Assembly (NCBI RefSeq): GCF_003712105.1
Contig: NZ_RHLG01000002.1
Span: 434,001 to 498,000, forward strand
Direction: 5' to 3'
Length of the DNA stretch: 64,000 bases
Source of the DNA: Winogradskyella sp.
GTDB lineage: Bacteria > Bacteroidota > Bacteroidia > Flavobacteriales > Flavobacteriaceae
Part shown: positions 19,281 through 27,623 of the stretch, in pieces
How the letters are laid out: every line of letters starts with the position of its first letter
Position numbering within the stretch: position 1 is the first letter of the stretch
The notes under the pieces: generated by a model
What the model was told of the DNA's origin: nothing
The model's input: only the letters and a program-made list of their open reading frames with translations
Databases searched by the model: none
Program-made: the position numbers and the translations under genes

Positions 19281-20524
19281 TGGAACATAAAGACATAGAC
19301 CATCTATTTCGCCATCATAGTGGAAAGATGGTCTCTGTTTTAACTCGAATTTTCGGTTTAGCACATCTTGATATTATTGAAGATGCTGTACAAGATACCT
19401 TTCTTAAAGCTAGCGTAAGTTGGCGTAAACAACAACCAGACTATCCCGAAGCTTGGCTGACTAAAGCGGCTAAAAATAGGGTTCTAGATATCTTCAGAAC
19501 TTTAAAAACACAACAGAAACATATTGGTCAATTATCTACTGGTACAGATGCTATTGCCATTAATGAGCTTTTTCTAGATAAAGAAATTGAAGATGCACAA
19601 TTGCGGATGATTTTTACGGCATGTCATCCAAAACTCGATCCCCGAGATCGAATTTCTTTTTCACTAAAAACGGTTTCAGGATTTAGTACTAAAGAAATTG
19701 CCTCTGCATTGCTCACCAAAGACGAAACGATTAAGAAGCGTCTGATGCGTGCGAGAAAATCAATTCAAAAAGCAGATTTAAAATTTTCTATTCCTCAGGG
19801 AAAAGCACTCAAAGAACGTTTAGAAACTGTTATGGAAGTGCTCTACTTGATCTTTAATGAAGGTTTTCATTCAAACAAAAAAGAACAATTAATCAGAGAA
19901 GATTTGTGTGGTGAAGCCATGCGTTTATGTCAATTATTACTGAAGCATGAAACCACACGACAGCCTAAAGTTTATGCGCTATTTGCGCTGATGTGCTTTC
20001 ATTCAGCACGATTAGCTTCAAAAACCAATATCAATAATGAAGTTTTAGATTTAAAACATCAAGACAGAACGCAGTGGCATTTTCCTTTGGTACAATTAGG
20101 TAATACTATGATGAATAAAGCTGTAGACACTGAAGAGTTTTCATCATATCACTACGAAGCCGCGATTGCTGCTGAGCATTTAAAAGCACATTCTTTTGAA
20201 GACACTGATTGGGATAAGATTTTACAATGGTATCTATCGCTTTACGAGCTGCAACCCATGCCATCGCATGTATTGACTATGGCAGTAATATGCCTTCAGA
20301 ATAACGATTATAAAAGTGCCGAATCGTACTTCAAAAAATTAGATCCAGACACTTTAGAGCAACGAAAATATTTATACTACGGCGCAAAAGCAGATTATTA
20401 CAAGGCTACAAACAATCTTAAATCTGCACTCGAACATATCGGTAAAGCCATCAACTATGTTAATAACGACTTGGAAAAGCAGTATCTCTTAAAAAAACAA
20501 GCGGCTTGGTTAAAAGAAACTTAA
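19280..20524 (+). CDS. ECF sigma factor, ECF42 group with C-terminal TPR-like extension
   Basis: 414 residues, about twice the size of an ordinary ECF factor. Sigma2 covers ~10-75 (IIEDAVQDTFLKASVSW, WLTKAAKNRVLDIFR) and sigma4 ~110-165 (RISFSLKTVSGFSTKEIASALLTKDETIKKRLMRAR). The DUF6596/TPR-like C-terminal region spans ~185-414 and takes the place of a separate anti-sigma factor in ECF42. No anti-sigma gene is adjacent; the YCII gene directly upstream is the group's usual companion. Confidence 0.92.
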   Translation: MEHKDIDHLFRHHSGKMVSVLTRIFGLAHLDIIEDAVQDTFLKASVSWRKQQPDYPEAWLTKAAKNRVLDIFRTLKTQQKHIGQLSTGTDAIAINELFLDKEIEDAQLRMIFTACHPKLDPRDRISFSLKTVSGFSTKEIASALLTKDETIKKRLMRARKSIQKADLKFSIPQGKALKERLETVMEVLYLIFNEGFHSNKKEQLIREDLCGEAMRLCQLLLKHETTRQPKVYALFALMCFHSARLASKTNINNEVLDLKHQDRTQWHFPLVQLGNTMMNKAVDTEEFSSYHYEAAIAAEHLKAHSFEDTDWDKILQWYLSLYELQPMPSHVLTMAVICLQNNDYKSAESYFKKLDPDTLEQRKYLYYGAKADYYKATNNLKSALEHIGKAINYVNNDLEKQYLLKKQAAWLKET

Positions 20525-20584
20525 TGCGCTCATCCATAATCGTATTTTGGTGTATATTAAAGTGATTAATTTACCAAACACATC

Positions 20585-21478
20585 ATGATTCGGAATATTA
20601 CACTCGTTTTTATAGCCTTAGCTGTATTAAGTTGCTCAGAACAAAAAGAACCCTTAGCCAAAATAGGGTATGTCTCATACGCTTCAGGTAGTGCAGACAT
20701 TTATCTTATGGATATGGATGGCAGTAATGTTGAGCAAATCACAAATTCTAGTGAGAATAATAGTTTTCCGTTTCAGATAGATGCTAAAACAATTGGGTTT
20801 ACTAAGATGGATAAAGACCGAAATCAAACGGCTTACCAAGTAAATATTTACACCAAAGAAGAAAAACCTTATCAAGAACAGCTCATAGTCGAAGACGGCA
20901 AATGGCAAGAAAAAAGTAATAATGGCCGATATGTAGCCTTTGTAAAATCTAACGATTATAGAGATAGAGAGTTGTATGTCTACGATTCAGAAATGAGTAC
21001 TGAAAAGCAAATCACCTCGCATAAAGATTCCATAACTATGGCATATTCTATTAACCATAGTTGGTCATCGGACGATAAAAAATTGCTCTTTATGAGCGGA
21101 CCAGACTGGTACAACCAATACATTCGCTATTATGATATGGACAAGGATACCATTATTACGGTTACAGATAGAGGCTATATGAATTCTGGATTGCTGTGGG
21201 CAAATGATGATATGTTGGTGGCCAATCTTAAGATAAGAGACAAAACATTGTACGAGTTATATAGTGTAGAGCTCGAAACTGGTAAAGTAAAGCAATTAAC
21301 CGATAGTATTAATTTGCACCCTAATATTTCGCCTAATAAGAAGACCATTGTTTTTGAATCGCAACGTAATGACGACGGCGATATTTATACCATGAATCCT
21401 GATGGGTCTAATCTTAAACGAGTGACTACAACCAAAGGTTACGAAGGAAGAGCATTTTGGTTTCAAACAGAAGAGTAA
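20585..21478 (+). CDS. TolB-like beta-propeller lipoprotein
   Basis: 297 residues. The lipobox AVLSC places Cys at ~17. WD40-like/PD40 repeats follow, for example ADIYLMDMDGSNVEQITNSS and GDIYTMNPDGSNLKRVTTTKG, with four to five such blades. Probably a lipoprotein in the periplasm or outer membrane. Function unknown; the family often has roles in protein or sugar binding. The VOC gene follows after 11 bases. Confidence 0.82.
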   Translation: MIRNITLVFIALAVLSCSEQKEPLAKIGYVSYASGSADIYLMDMDGSNVEQITNSSENNSFPFQIDAKTIGFTKMDKDRNQTAYQVNIYTKEEKPYQEQLIVEDGKWQEKSNNGRYVAFVKSNDYRDRELYVYDSEMSTEKQITSHKDSITMAYSINHSWSSDDKKLLFMSGPDWYNQYIRYYDMDKDTIITVTDRGYMNSGLLWANDDMLVANLKIRDKTLYELYSVELETGKVKQLTDSINLHPNISPNKKTIVFESQRNDDGDIYTMNPDGSNLKRVTTTKGYEGRAFWFQTEE

Positions 21479-21489
21479 AATAGAACGAT

Positions 21490-21888
21490 ATGAAAAGAAT
21501 TGCACCACAATGGATCGTTGAAAACGTAGCAGCTTCTGTAGAGTTCTATTCGCAGAAGTTAGGGTTTACTATCGATTTTTTAGGTAAAAAACCTTTGTTT
21601 GCTATCATTTCTCGAGGCGATGTATCGTTGATGTTGCGTCAATTGAAACAACCTAATTTTTCTCGTCCAAACCGAAAACCATTTGTAGAAGCTGGTTGGC
21701 ATACGGATGGCGCAGAAGCTTGGGATGCCTATGTTTGGGTTGATGAGGTTGATGCTTTATATAATGAGTTCAAGTCGAAAAATGTTTCCATCGTAAAGGA
21801 GATTCAGAATACAGAATATGGTAACCGAGATTTTGAGATTGAAGATTTAGACGGTTACATCTTGTGTTTTGGTGAATCTATAGACTAA
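21490..21888 (+). CDS. VOC/glyoxalase-like superfamily protein
   Basis: 132 residues, a single VOC module pair: IVENVAASVEFYSQKLGFTIDFLG at the start and AYVWVDEVDALYNEFKSKNVSI...GNRDFEIEDLDGYILCFGES at the end. The latter matches the metal-binding half of bleomycin-resistance/glyoxalase-type proteins. Substrate unknown. Likely co-transcribed with the propeller lipoprotein. Confidence 0.88.
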   Translation: MKRIAPQWIVENVAASVEFYSQKLGFTIDFLGKKPLFAIISRGDVSLMLRQLKQPNFSRPNRKPFVEAGWHTDGAEAWDAYVWVDEVDALYNEFKSKNVSIVKEIQNTEYGNRDFEIEDLDGYILCFGESID

Positions 21889-21903
21889 CTCTTCAATAAA
21901 AAC

Positions 21904-21933
21904 ATCAGAGCCTAAACTTAATTAAGCTCTGAT
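21904..21933. terminator. Bidirectional terminator-like hairpin
   Basis: ATCAGAGC (21904-21911) and GCTCTGAT (21926-21933) pair around a 14-base loop between two convergent genes. T-rich tracts flank both sides but neither is a clean run. Confidence 0.5.
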
Positions 21934-21941
21934 ACTTCATT

Positions 21942-22796
21942 TTATTTAATAGGAATATAAAACTCTGTTTTCAGTTTTTCTTCGGCAACACGATCTGGAT
22001 TGCTTATGTAGCGTTCACGTACTGGTGCATCCCGTAACTCGTAATCGGTGTCTAGCAACCAATCGTTAAACATATAGTCGTATACCTCTGCAAAGTATTT
22101 GTAGCTGCCTTGATATAAGAATACGGCAAATTTTCCGCCTTTAAGTGTTTTTACACCAACGTCGCCATTTGGTTTGGCATCTTTATGTATTATTAGGCAG
22201 GCATCATAGCGTGTTTTATCTATCTCAGTCACATTTGGATCATCATGAGGTAAGCCTAGCATTTGTATGCCCTTGGTAAATAGTTTTTGGGCTTTGATTT
22301 CGCCCCAAAGTTTTTGCCATGCCATTGGATAATCTAGCGTTCTATAATCGCCTTGCATACTGTAGTACAAACATGTGTTGTCTTCTAAATCTTGGATTTT
22401 TGGTTTCTTAATGTTGAGTTTTGTTTTCATACTGTTCGTTGTTTTGATGACTAATTGTTTTTTCAAGCGATGTTCACTTGGTGAAATACCAAAGTGATTT
22501 TTAAAAGCTTTAGACAACGACGACGGTGTTTCAAAACCCACATTATAAGCAATGGCTTCAATAGAAGTTGTAGAATAGCGCAACATTTTAGCTGCAGTTT
22601 CTAAGCGCGTCTTGGTAATATAGGCACCAATAGGTTCACCAAGTAACGCTCTTGTAATTCTATGAAAATGAAATGGAGAAAAATGCGAAAGCTCAGCCAA
22701 ATGCTTAATATCTATTTTAGAATCTAAGTGATTATGGATGTAATCCACAACGGTGTTTAGCTGCTCTTGATAGATGTGTTTGGATGCTTTTTTCAT
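21942..22796 (-). CDS. AraC-family regulator with GyrI-like effector domain
   Basis: 284 residues. Two helix-turn-helix motifs fill ~12-110 (HLAELSHFSPFHFHRITRALLGEPIGAY and EAIAYNVGFETPSSLSKAFKNHFGISPSEHR). A GyrI-like/SOUL-type ligand domain follows at ~130-284 (YDACLIIHKDAKPNGDVGVKTLKGGKFAVFLYQGSY). This is the Rob/TipA-like arrangement that senses small amphipathic molecules. A promoter box lies 33 bases upstream. Confidence 0.92.
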   Translation of the reverse strand: MKKASKHIYQEQLNTVVDYIHNHLDSKIDIKHLAELSHFSPFHFHRITRALLGEPIGAYITKTRLETAAKMLRYSTTSIEAIAYNVGFETPSSLSKAFKNHFGISPSEHRLKKQLVIKTTNSMKTKLNIKKPKIQDLEDNTCLYYSMQGDYRTLDYPMAWQKLWGEIKAQKLFTKGIQMLGLPHDDPNVTEIDKTRYDACLIIHKDAKPNGDVGVKTLKGGKFAVFLYQGSYKYFAEVYDYMFNDWLLDTDYELRDAPVRERYISNPDRVAEEKLKTEFYIPIK

Positions 22797-22829
22797 CGTT
22801 TTCTAATACTTTGAAAACAAAACTATAAG

Positions 22830-22837
22830 CAAATGTA
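22830..22837 (-). promoter_or_regulatory. Candidate -7 box TACATTTG
   Basis: Reads CAAATGTA on the plus strand, 33 bases upstream of the AraC/GyrI-like start. The rest of the 277-base gap to 23073 holds no gene I can see. Confidence 0.4.
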
Positions 22838-23026
22838 CATAACTACTTTTCCAATCTTGCTAAACTGAAAAATTTCTATTTTTTATGTAGGTGATTTGTT
22901 GATAACGGTTTATAAGTCAGTGTTTTTGCTGTTGAAATTTTAAATGTAAAAATATAACTTCGTTTTTCAAACGATATAAACCATTACTAACAATTCATAT
23001 CTTAATGATAAGCGCACTTTCAATTC

Positions 23027-23062
23027 TCCACCAATTCCTTACCTTAGCTTAAGTTGCGATTA
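23027..23062 (+). promoter_or_regulatory. Upstream element shared with 25477-25512 (copy 1)
   Basis: 36 bases that match 25477-25512 at 28 positions without gaps. It contains CCAATT and TACCTTAGCTT and ends 11 bases before the start of the AraC gene. Probably a shared promoter or operator; see the finding. Confidence 0.45.
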
Positions 23063-23073
23063 CTTGCGTAATA

Positions 23074-24012
23074 ATGAACTTCAAAATAGACATCAGGCAT
23101 AATATTATACATCAATTTTCAGATCAAATGGGTGCTAAGGTTATTGATTATACATTGACCTTACCAGCAAATTTTGGTACTGGCCAAATGGAATTGTCTG
23201 TGTTTCCAAATCAAATAGAATTATACCATTTAAAGTGCAATGTTCATGAGGTTGTAGAAATGCAATCAACCAATCCAAAGCATAGTGAGTGGTTACTATT
23301 TAATATTAACCTTTCTAATTCTGCGGTAAAGAAAACTGTAAACAATCAGGAAATTAATTTTCAGAAGTTTCTGCCGTCTGGTATATTGTTTTATACGCCA
23401 GATACTAATGTATTTAGCTCTAATCCCAAAAATCTTGATTTTGAGATAGTTCTTATAAGAATCCACAAAGACTTTTTTAAACAATTTGATAGTGATACTA
23501 TTTTCAATCTGAGACATTCTGAAAACGCAATTATTTATGAGGATCTAGATTATAATCTGGAAAGTGTTTTATCTAGTGTACTGCAGCATAAGGCTAATAA
23601 AATCAGAGCTAATGCCTTTTTAATGCAATTTTTAGCAGATATCATTGATAAACTAAAGAGTAGAGAATTACCTTCAAATTACGAGCATTTGCATCCTCTA
23701 GATTTAAAAGGATTGTTTATGGCGTCTGCGCATTTAAGAAATCCATTGGCACCTAACATTCCTTCCGTGAAACAACTAGCTGAAATTGCTGGTATGGGCA
23801 CAACAAAGTTTAAAACTACCTTTAAACAAGTATTCGGGAAAGCACCAATACAATACCACAAAAAAATTAAGTTCGATTATGCCAAAAGAGAATTAGAGAG
23901 TAAGCGTAAATCTGCAAGCGAACTTAGCTATGAATTAGGGTATTCTCATCCTTCAAAATTTACAAGTGCTTTCAAAAAAATCTTTGGCAACGTTCCTTCT
24001 GCGTATAACTAA
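23074..24012 (+). CDS. AraC-family transcriptional regulator
   Basis: 312 residues. A long N-terminal region without a family I can name (possibly cupin-like) is followed by the double HTH at ~215-312: SVKQLAEIAGMGTTKFKTTFKQVFGKAPIQYHKK and ASELSYELGYSHPSKFTSAFKKIFGNVPSAYN. It heads a plus-strand run of epimerase, DUF2147 and monooxygenase genes and may control them, since it shares an upstream element with the last. Confidence 0.9.
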   Translation: MNFKIDIRHNIIHQFSDQMGAKVIDYTLTLPANFGTGQMELSVFPNQIELYHLKCNVHEVVEMQSTNPKHSEWLLFNINLSNSAVKKTVNNQEINFQKFLPSGILFYTPDTNVFSSNPKNLDFEIVLIRIHKDFFKQFDSDTIFNLRHSENAIIYEDLDYNLESVLSSVLQHKANKIRANAFLMQFLADIIDKLKSRELPSNYEHLHPLDLKGLFMASAHLRNPLAPNIPSVKQLAEIAGMGTTKFKTTFKQVFGKAPIQYHKKIKFDYAKRELESKRKSASELSYELGYSHPSKFTSAFKKIFGNVPSAYN

Positions 24013-24085
24013 AAACGTCTTATTGGTATAACAGAACGACTTTTTAAGCTAACCTCCTGGATTTTATTCTCTATAGTTTTATGCT

Positions 24086-25048
24086 ATGAAAATATTTATA
24101 ACAGGAGGCTCTGGTTTTGTAGGGCAAAGTATTATACCGATACTTATTAAAAATGGGTTTGAAATTTTTGCTCTAGCAAGAAGTGTAGAATCTGCTGAGA
24201 AAGTAAAATCGCTGGGAGCAACACCAGTACGAGACGATTTAACATCGCTGTCTAAATCCACAGAAAATGCCCTAAAGGAATGTGATTATGTGATCCATTC
24301 GGCAGCTCATATGGATCTAACTTACGATAAAGCATTGTTTTACAAAATCAATGTAGAGGCTACCAAAGACTTACTCATCAAATCAAAAACGAACGGAATT
24401 AAAAAGTTTATTTACATCAGCGCAGCACCTGTAGTACCGGGCTCGCCGATAATAAACTTAGCTGAAAAAGATGCAGGTAAAGGGCTACCAAAGGCATTGT
24501 ATCCAAAAACTAAAGCCATTGCAGAACAACTCGTTTTAAAGGCAAACGATGCTACGTTTATGACACTATCGCTTCGTCCACCGGCTATTTGGGGTCCAGA
24601 TAATCATCATTACGATGATTTGTTAGACAACGTAAAGAATGGTAAATGGCGATGGATTGGTGGAGGTCACCAGATTTTATCTACTATCCATGTGAAAAAT
24701 TTAGCGAGTGCCATAATCGCTGCTTTTAAATCTGAGAAAGGCGGACAAGCTTACTTTATAACAGACGGCGATAGGAGATCTGTAAGAGAGACGTTTACGG
24801 CGATTTTAAATGCTGAAGGACTTGATGCAGGCGACAAGGAACTTCCACGAAGCGTGGCATTATTTTTTGCGCATGTATTTGGAGGCCTATGGAAAATTTT
24901 AGGACTAAAATCAAGACCACCAGTTATGCCATTGATGATTAGGTTAATGGGAACGGAATTTTCAGTATCTGACCAAAAAGCAAGAACCGAGTTAGGATAT
25001 GAAAATGTCATTGATTTTCAACAAGGTATTAAAGAATTAAAATCATAG
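24086..25048 (+). CDS. NAD-dependent epimerase/3-beta-HSD-like dehydrogenase
   Basis: 320-residue extended SDR. The nucleotide motif GGSGFVGQSI lies at residues ~6-15. The active-site Tyr-x-x-x-Lys is replaced or displaced around LYPKTKAIAEQLVLKA, where YPKTK fits YxxxK. RPPAIWGPD matches the 3-beta-hydroxysteroid dehydrogenase/isomerase branch. Substrate unknown. Six bases before the DUF2147 gene. Confidence 0.88.
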   Translation: MKIFITGGSGFVGQSIIPILIKNGFEIFALARSVESAEKVKSLGATPVRDDLTSLSKSTENALKECDYVIHSAAHMDLTYDKALFYKINVEATKDLLIKSKTNGIKKFIYISAAPVVPGSPIINLAEKDAGKGLPKALYPKTKAIAEQLVLKANDATFMTLSLRPPAIWGPDNHHYDDLLDNVKNGKWRWIGGGHQILSTIHVKNLASAIIAAFKSEKGGQAYFITDGDRRSVRETFTAILNAEGLDAGDKELPRSVALFFAHVFGGLWKILGLKSRPPVMPLMIRLMGTEFSVSDQKARTELGYENVIDFQQGIKELKS

Positions 25049-25054
25049 CATAAC

Positions 25055-25471
25055 ATGAAAAAAATAGCAGTCTACTTAGTATTAAGCGCTTTTGTTTCAG
25101 TTTTATTTCCTCAAACAAAGGCTGATAAAATAATTGGAGAATATTGGACAGAAACCAAAGAAGGAAAAATTGAAATCTTTAAAAAAGACAATAAATATTT
25201 TGGTAAAATTATGTGGCGGAAAGATGCGCGTTTAGATACCGAGAATCCTGATGAAAATCTTAGAGACAGAAGTGTTATAGGAGTTGTATTTATGAAAGAC
25301 TTTGTGTTTAAAAAAGACAAATGGGTAGGTGGTGAAGTGTATTCCATAGAAAATGGCGGTACGTATTCCGGTAAAATGTGGCTTGAAAATAACGACGACA
25401 CACTTAAAATGAGAGGTTATTTGGGTCTGTCTCTATTTGGAAAAACCGCAACCTTTACAAGAGTAGAATAA
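25055..25471 (+). CDS. DUF2147 secreted protein
   Basis: 138 residues. Signal peptide to about residue 20 (ending LFPQTKA). The DUF2147 lipocalin-like domain shows IIGEYWTETKEGKIEIFKKDNKYFGKIMWRK, then FVFKKDKWVGGEVYSIENGGTYSGKMWLE and LKMRGYLGLSLFGKTATFTRV. A small beta-barrel in the periplasm is expected; ligand unknown. Co-transcribed with the epimerase. Confidence 0.92.
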   Translation: MKKIAVYLVLSAFVSVLFPQTKADKIIGEYWTETKEGKIEIFKKDNKYFGKIMWRKDARLDTENPDENLRDRSVIGVVFMKDFVFKKDKWVGGEVYSIENGGTYSGKMWLENNDDTLKMRGYLGLSLFGKTATFTRVE

Positions 25472-25476
25472 TAATT

Positions 25477-25512
25477 TCCGCCAATTGCGTAACTTAGCTT
25501 TAGCTGTAATTA
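25477..25512 (+). promoter_or_regulatory. Upstream element shared with 23027-23062 (copy 2)
   Basis: Partner of the element before the AraC gene; contains CCAATT and TAACTTAGCTT and ends 15 bases before the monooxygenase start. Confidence 0.45.
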
Positions 25513-25527
25513 ATTTAAATAGAGATT

Positions 25528-25830
25528 ATGATTGCTAGAGTATGGCAAGGAAAAACGAGGTTAGAACATTCGGACATCTACACGAAGATTATTGAGGAAC
25601 GCGATATGCCTAATTACCGAAAAACTCATGGATTTGTAAAACTTTCGTTTTTGAAACGCTCAGACGATGAATTCACCTATTTTAAGCTATTAACCTATTG
25701 GAGTGATTTGGATGCCATAACAAATTTTACTGGACCAAATTATGATGAGCCTAAATTTTATGATGACGATGCACAGTATTTGGTAGACTTTCCCGGAAGC
25801 GTATCTCATTACGAGGTTTTTGCATCATAA
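25528..25830 (+). CDS. Antibiotic biosynthesis monooxygenase (ABM)-like protein
   Basis: 100 residues with the dimeric alpha-beta barrel pattern: MIARVWQGKTRLEHSDIYTKIIEE, MPNYRKTHGFVKLSFLKRSDDEFTYFKLLTYWSDLDAITNFTG, ending VSHYEVF. Typical length for the ABM or stress-responsive ferredoxin-like group. May act on a small oxidisable molecule; substrate unknown. Confidence 0.82.
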   Translation: MIARVWQGKTRLEHSDIYTKIIEERDMPNYRKTHGFVKLSFLKRSDDEFTYFKLLTYWSDLDAITNFTGPNYDEPKFYDDDAQYLVDFPGSVSHYEVFAS

Positions 25831-25860
25831 GCCTATTAAAACCTGATTACGAATTAGTTT

Positions 25861-25875
25861 GTAACAATTTGTTAC
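25861..25875. promoter_or_regulatory. Operator-like dyad GTAACAA-T-TTGTTAC
   Basis: Perfect 15-base palindrome 47 bases before the YtxH start, in a position suited to control of that gene. Confidence 0.35.
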
Positions 25876-25921
25876 TTGGCGCTACATATAAGTTAGTTAC
25901 ATTAATCAAAAACAAAAAATC

Positions 25922-26242
25922 ATGGTACAATTTAAAGGTGCACTGATATTAGGTGCTTTAATAGGAACAGGAATAGGTGTGTTGATTGCACCAGAAAAAG
26001 GAAGCAAAACAAGATCTAAGCTTAAGACAGAAGGCATTGCAGTAAAAGACCAAATCGTAGCCGATTTTAAAGAAGTTAAAGAAGACGTGTCTAAAGCAGC
26101 TACTTCTGGCAAAGAAAAGTTTAAAGAAGAGGCAAAAGACTTTAAGATAAGAGCAAGCAAGCAAGCTGAAAAAGCCATTACCTTTTTAGAAAAGCAATTG
26201 GCAGCACTTAAAGAAAAGAACAAAACATTACAGACTAATTAA
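25922..26242 (+). CDS. YtxH domain-containing protein
   Basis: 106 residues. One membrane segment with the YtxH glycine pattern (GALILGALIGTGIGVLIAPEKGSKTR) is followed by a Lys/Glu/Ala-rich amphipathic helix of ~70 residues (KEEAKDFKIRASKQAEKAITFLEKQ) like LEA or apolipoprotein helices. Usually linked to general or envelope stress. Single gene. Confidence 0.9.
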   Translation: MVQFKGALILGALIGTGIGVLIAPEKGSKTRSKLKTEGIAVKDQIVADFKEVKEDVSKAATSGKEKFKEEAKDFKIRASKQAEKAITFLEKQLAALKEKNKTLQTN

Positions 26243-26264
26243 AAAATGGATGTCTGAACGAGCG

Positions 26265-26283
26265 AATTTCATTTTATGAAATT
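26265..26283. terminator. Weak hairpin between convergent genes
   Basis: AATTTCAT (26265-26272) and ATGAAATT (26276-26283) pair around TTT. It is AT-rich and lacks a proper T-run, so termination is doubtful. Confidence 0.3.
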
Positions 26284-26294
26284 TATATCGAGAA

Positions 26295-26858
26295 CTAAAA
26301 AATGGTCGACCTTATGGTTGGCCATTCTTCTTTTAGGATACCATAGCAACAGGTGCTTCTCCTGTAACCATCTTTCATTACCGTGTCTTTGCGTAAAATA
26401 CCTTCAAGCGTAGCACCCAATTTTTCAACAGCGCGTCTCGATTTTACATTACGATCATCTATTCTGAATTCTACTTTTTCAAACTCAAGAGTTTCAAACG
26501 CATATTGAAGCATTAAAAACTTCATATTTCCATTTAAGCCAGTGCCTTGAAACTCATGTCCAATCCAGGTCCAACCTATATGTAGCAACTTATTTTTCCA
26601 ATTAATAAGTCCAAATCGGGTAGAACCGGCATATTTCTGGTATTGCTTATCATACACAATAAAAGGAATTATGGTTTTGTCGTGATAACCATCAACGGCT
26701 AATTGCACATAGCTTTTCAAATTTTCAGGTGTAGAAATATTTGATGGCGAATAGTATATAAGATCTTTCTCCTGCGCAATATCAAGGAGATTCTGATAAT
26801 TATCCATTGTCAATACGGACAATTTTACGCGGTTATTTTCTAAGATTGGTACTTCCAT
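26295..26858 (-). CDS. GNAT N-acetyltransferase, RimJ/RimL-like
   Basis: 187 residues. The opening LENNRVKLSVLTMDNYQNLLDIA is typical of the RimJ/RimL group. The acetyl-CoA site is seen as IGHEFQGTGLNGNMKFLMLQYAFETL, followed by RIDDRNVKSRRAVEKLGATLEGILRKD. Likely acetylates a protein N-terminus or a small amine; target unknown. Confidence 0.9.
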   Translation of the reverse strand: MEVPILENNRVKLSVLTMDNYQNLLDIAQEKDLIYYSPSNISTPENLKSYVQLAVDGYHDKTIIPFIVYDKQYQKYAGSTRFGLINWKNKLLHIGWTWIGHEFQGTGLNGNMKFLMLQYAFETLEFEKVEFRIDDRNVKSRRAVEKLGATLEGILRKDTVMKDGYRRSTCCYGILKEEWPTIRSTIF

Positions 26859-26862
26859 ATGT

Positions 26863-26889
26863 TGTCATTCCTGCGAAAGCAGGTATCTG
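26863..26889 (+). repeat. REP-like palindromic unit A
   Basis: TGTCATTCCTGC-GAAA-GCAGGTATCTG; CCTGC (26870-26874) pairs with GCAGG (26879-26883). Head-to-head with unit B at 26904-26927. This sequence family is very common between genes in many bacteria. Confidence 0.75.
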
Positions 26890-26903
26890 TTTTTTATTGT
26901 TGT

Positions 26904-26927
26904 GGATTCCTGTCTACACAGGAATGA
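26904..26927 (-). repeat. REP-like palindromic unit B, inverted
   Basis: ATTCCTGT (26906-26913) and ACAGGAAT (26918-26925) are perfect eight-base arms around CTAC. On the minus strand it reads TCATTCCTGTG..., matching unit A, so the two form an inverted pair. Confidence 0.75.
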
Positions 26928-26931
26928 AATA

Positions 26932-27570
26932 TTATACCAGTTTATTAACGTAATCTACATTTACGATATGTTTGCCTTCAAACGGAAGAATTTCAAGTCT
27001 TTCGCCAAAAAGTGCTTTAGCTCTTTCCTCTTCATACGCTACACGCTCGGCATTTAAAAATTCGTCTTGAGTTCCGTAAATCAACTTAACGTTACAGTCT
27101 GTGTTTAGATATTCAAAATCTTCGGCATTTAATTCCTTTGGTATTCCACCAGAATGTAATACCAATTGGTTGCATTGTAATTGTCGTTTTACCGCAAATC
27201 TCGTAGCGATGCTAACACCTTGTGAATACCCAAAAACAATAAGGTTTTTATCTTCTGGTATAGATTCAGCATCAAAAAGTACATCTAAGTAACTTAGGAT
27301 AGATGCCATACCCATTGCCGTATTATCACGTGTTAGCCAATTAGCACCCACATGCATTTTAGGTTGTATGTAGTATTTACTCGGTGCTTGTGGCGCTACG
27401 ATGTAATTTTCTTCAGGATTTAAATCTTTAAAATATTTCAAAAAATAACGACTTAAATAACCCATACCATGAAACACTAGCCACACATTTTTGGTCTGCT
27501 CAGTTAAGTGGTTTAGAGTAGCGTAAGAATTTTTTGCAACGAAAGTGATTTCTTTTTCTTCCAGATTCAT
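26932..27570 (-). CDS. Alpha/beta-hydrolase, phospholipase/carboxylesterase-like
   Basis: 212 residues. The nucleophile elbow GYSQG is in LIVFGYSQGVSIATRFAV; VWLVFHGMGYLSRYFL carries the oxyanion region; the catalytic Asp lies in LIYGTQDEF and His in FEGKHIV. This resembles the YpfH/acyl-protein thioesterase branch, though a little short. Substrate unknown. Ends next to the REP pair; divergent from the men genes. Confidence 0.85.
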   Translation of the reverse strand: MNLEEKEITFVAKNSYATLNHLTEQTKNVWLVFHGMGYLSRYFLKYFKDLNPEENYIVAPQAPSKYYIQPKMHVGANWLTRDNTAMGMASILSYLDVLFDAESIPEDKNLIVFGYSQGVSIATRFAVKRQLQCNQLVLHSGGIPKELNAEDFEYLNTDCNVKLIYGTQDEFLNAERVAYEEERAKALFGERLEILPFEGKHIVNVDYVNKLV

Positions 27571-27588
27571 TTTTACTAGTACTTTCAG

Positions 27589-27596
27589 TATTTTTG
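27589..27596 (+). promoter_or_regulatory. Candidate -7 box TATTTTTG before the thioesterase-menF unit
   Basis: Perfect TAnnTTTG. It overlaps the in-frame TTG at 27594, which argues against that codon as a start and for ATG at 27624. Confidence 0.5.
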
Positions 27597-27623
27597 TTTT
27601 CCGATCTAAAAGTAGTCATTACT

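Noticed and set aside
27594..27623. TTG start for the hotdog thioesterase
   Set aside because: The codon is part of the promoter box and adds residues without family similarity; ATG 27624 fits better.
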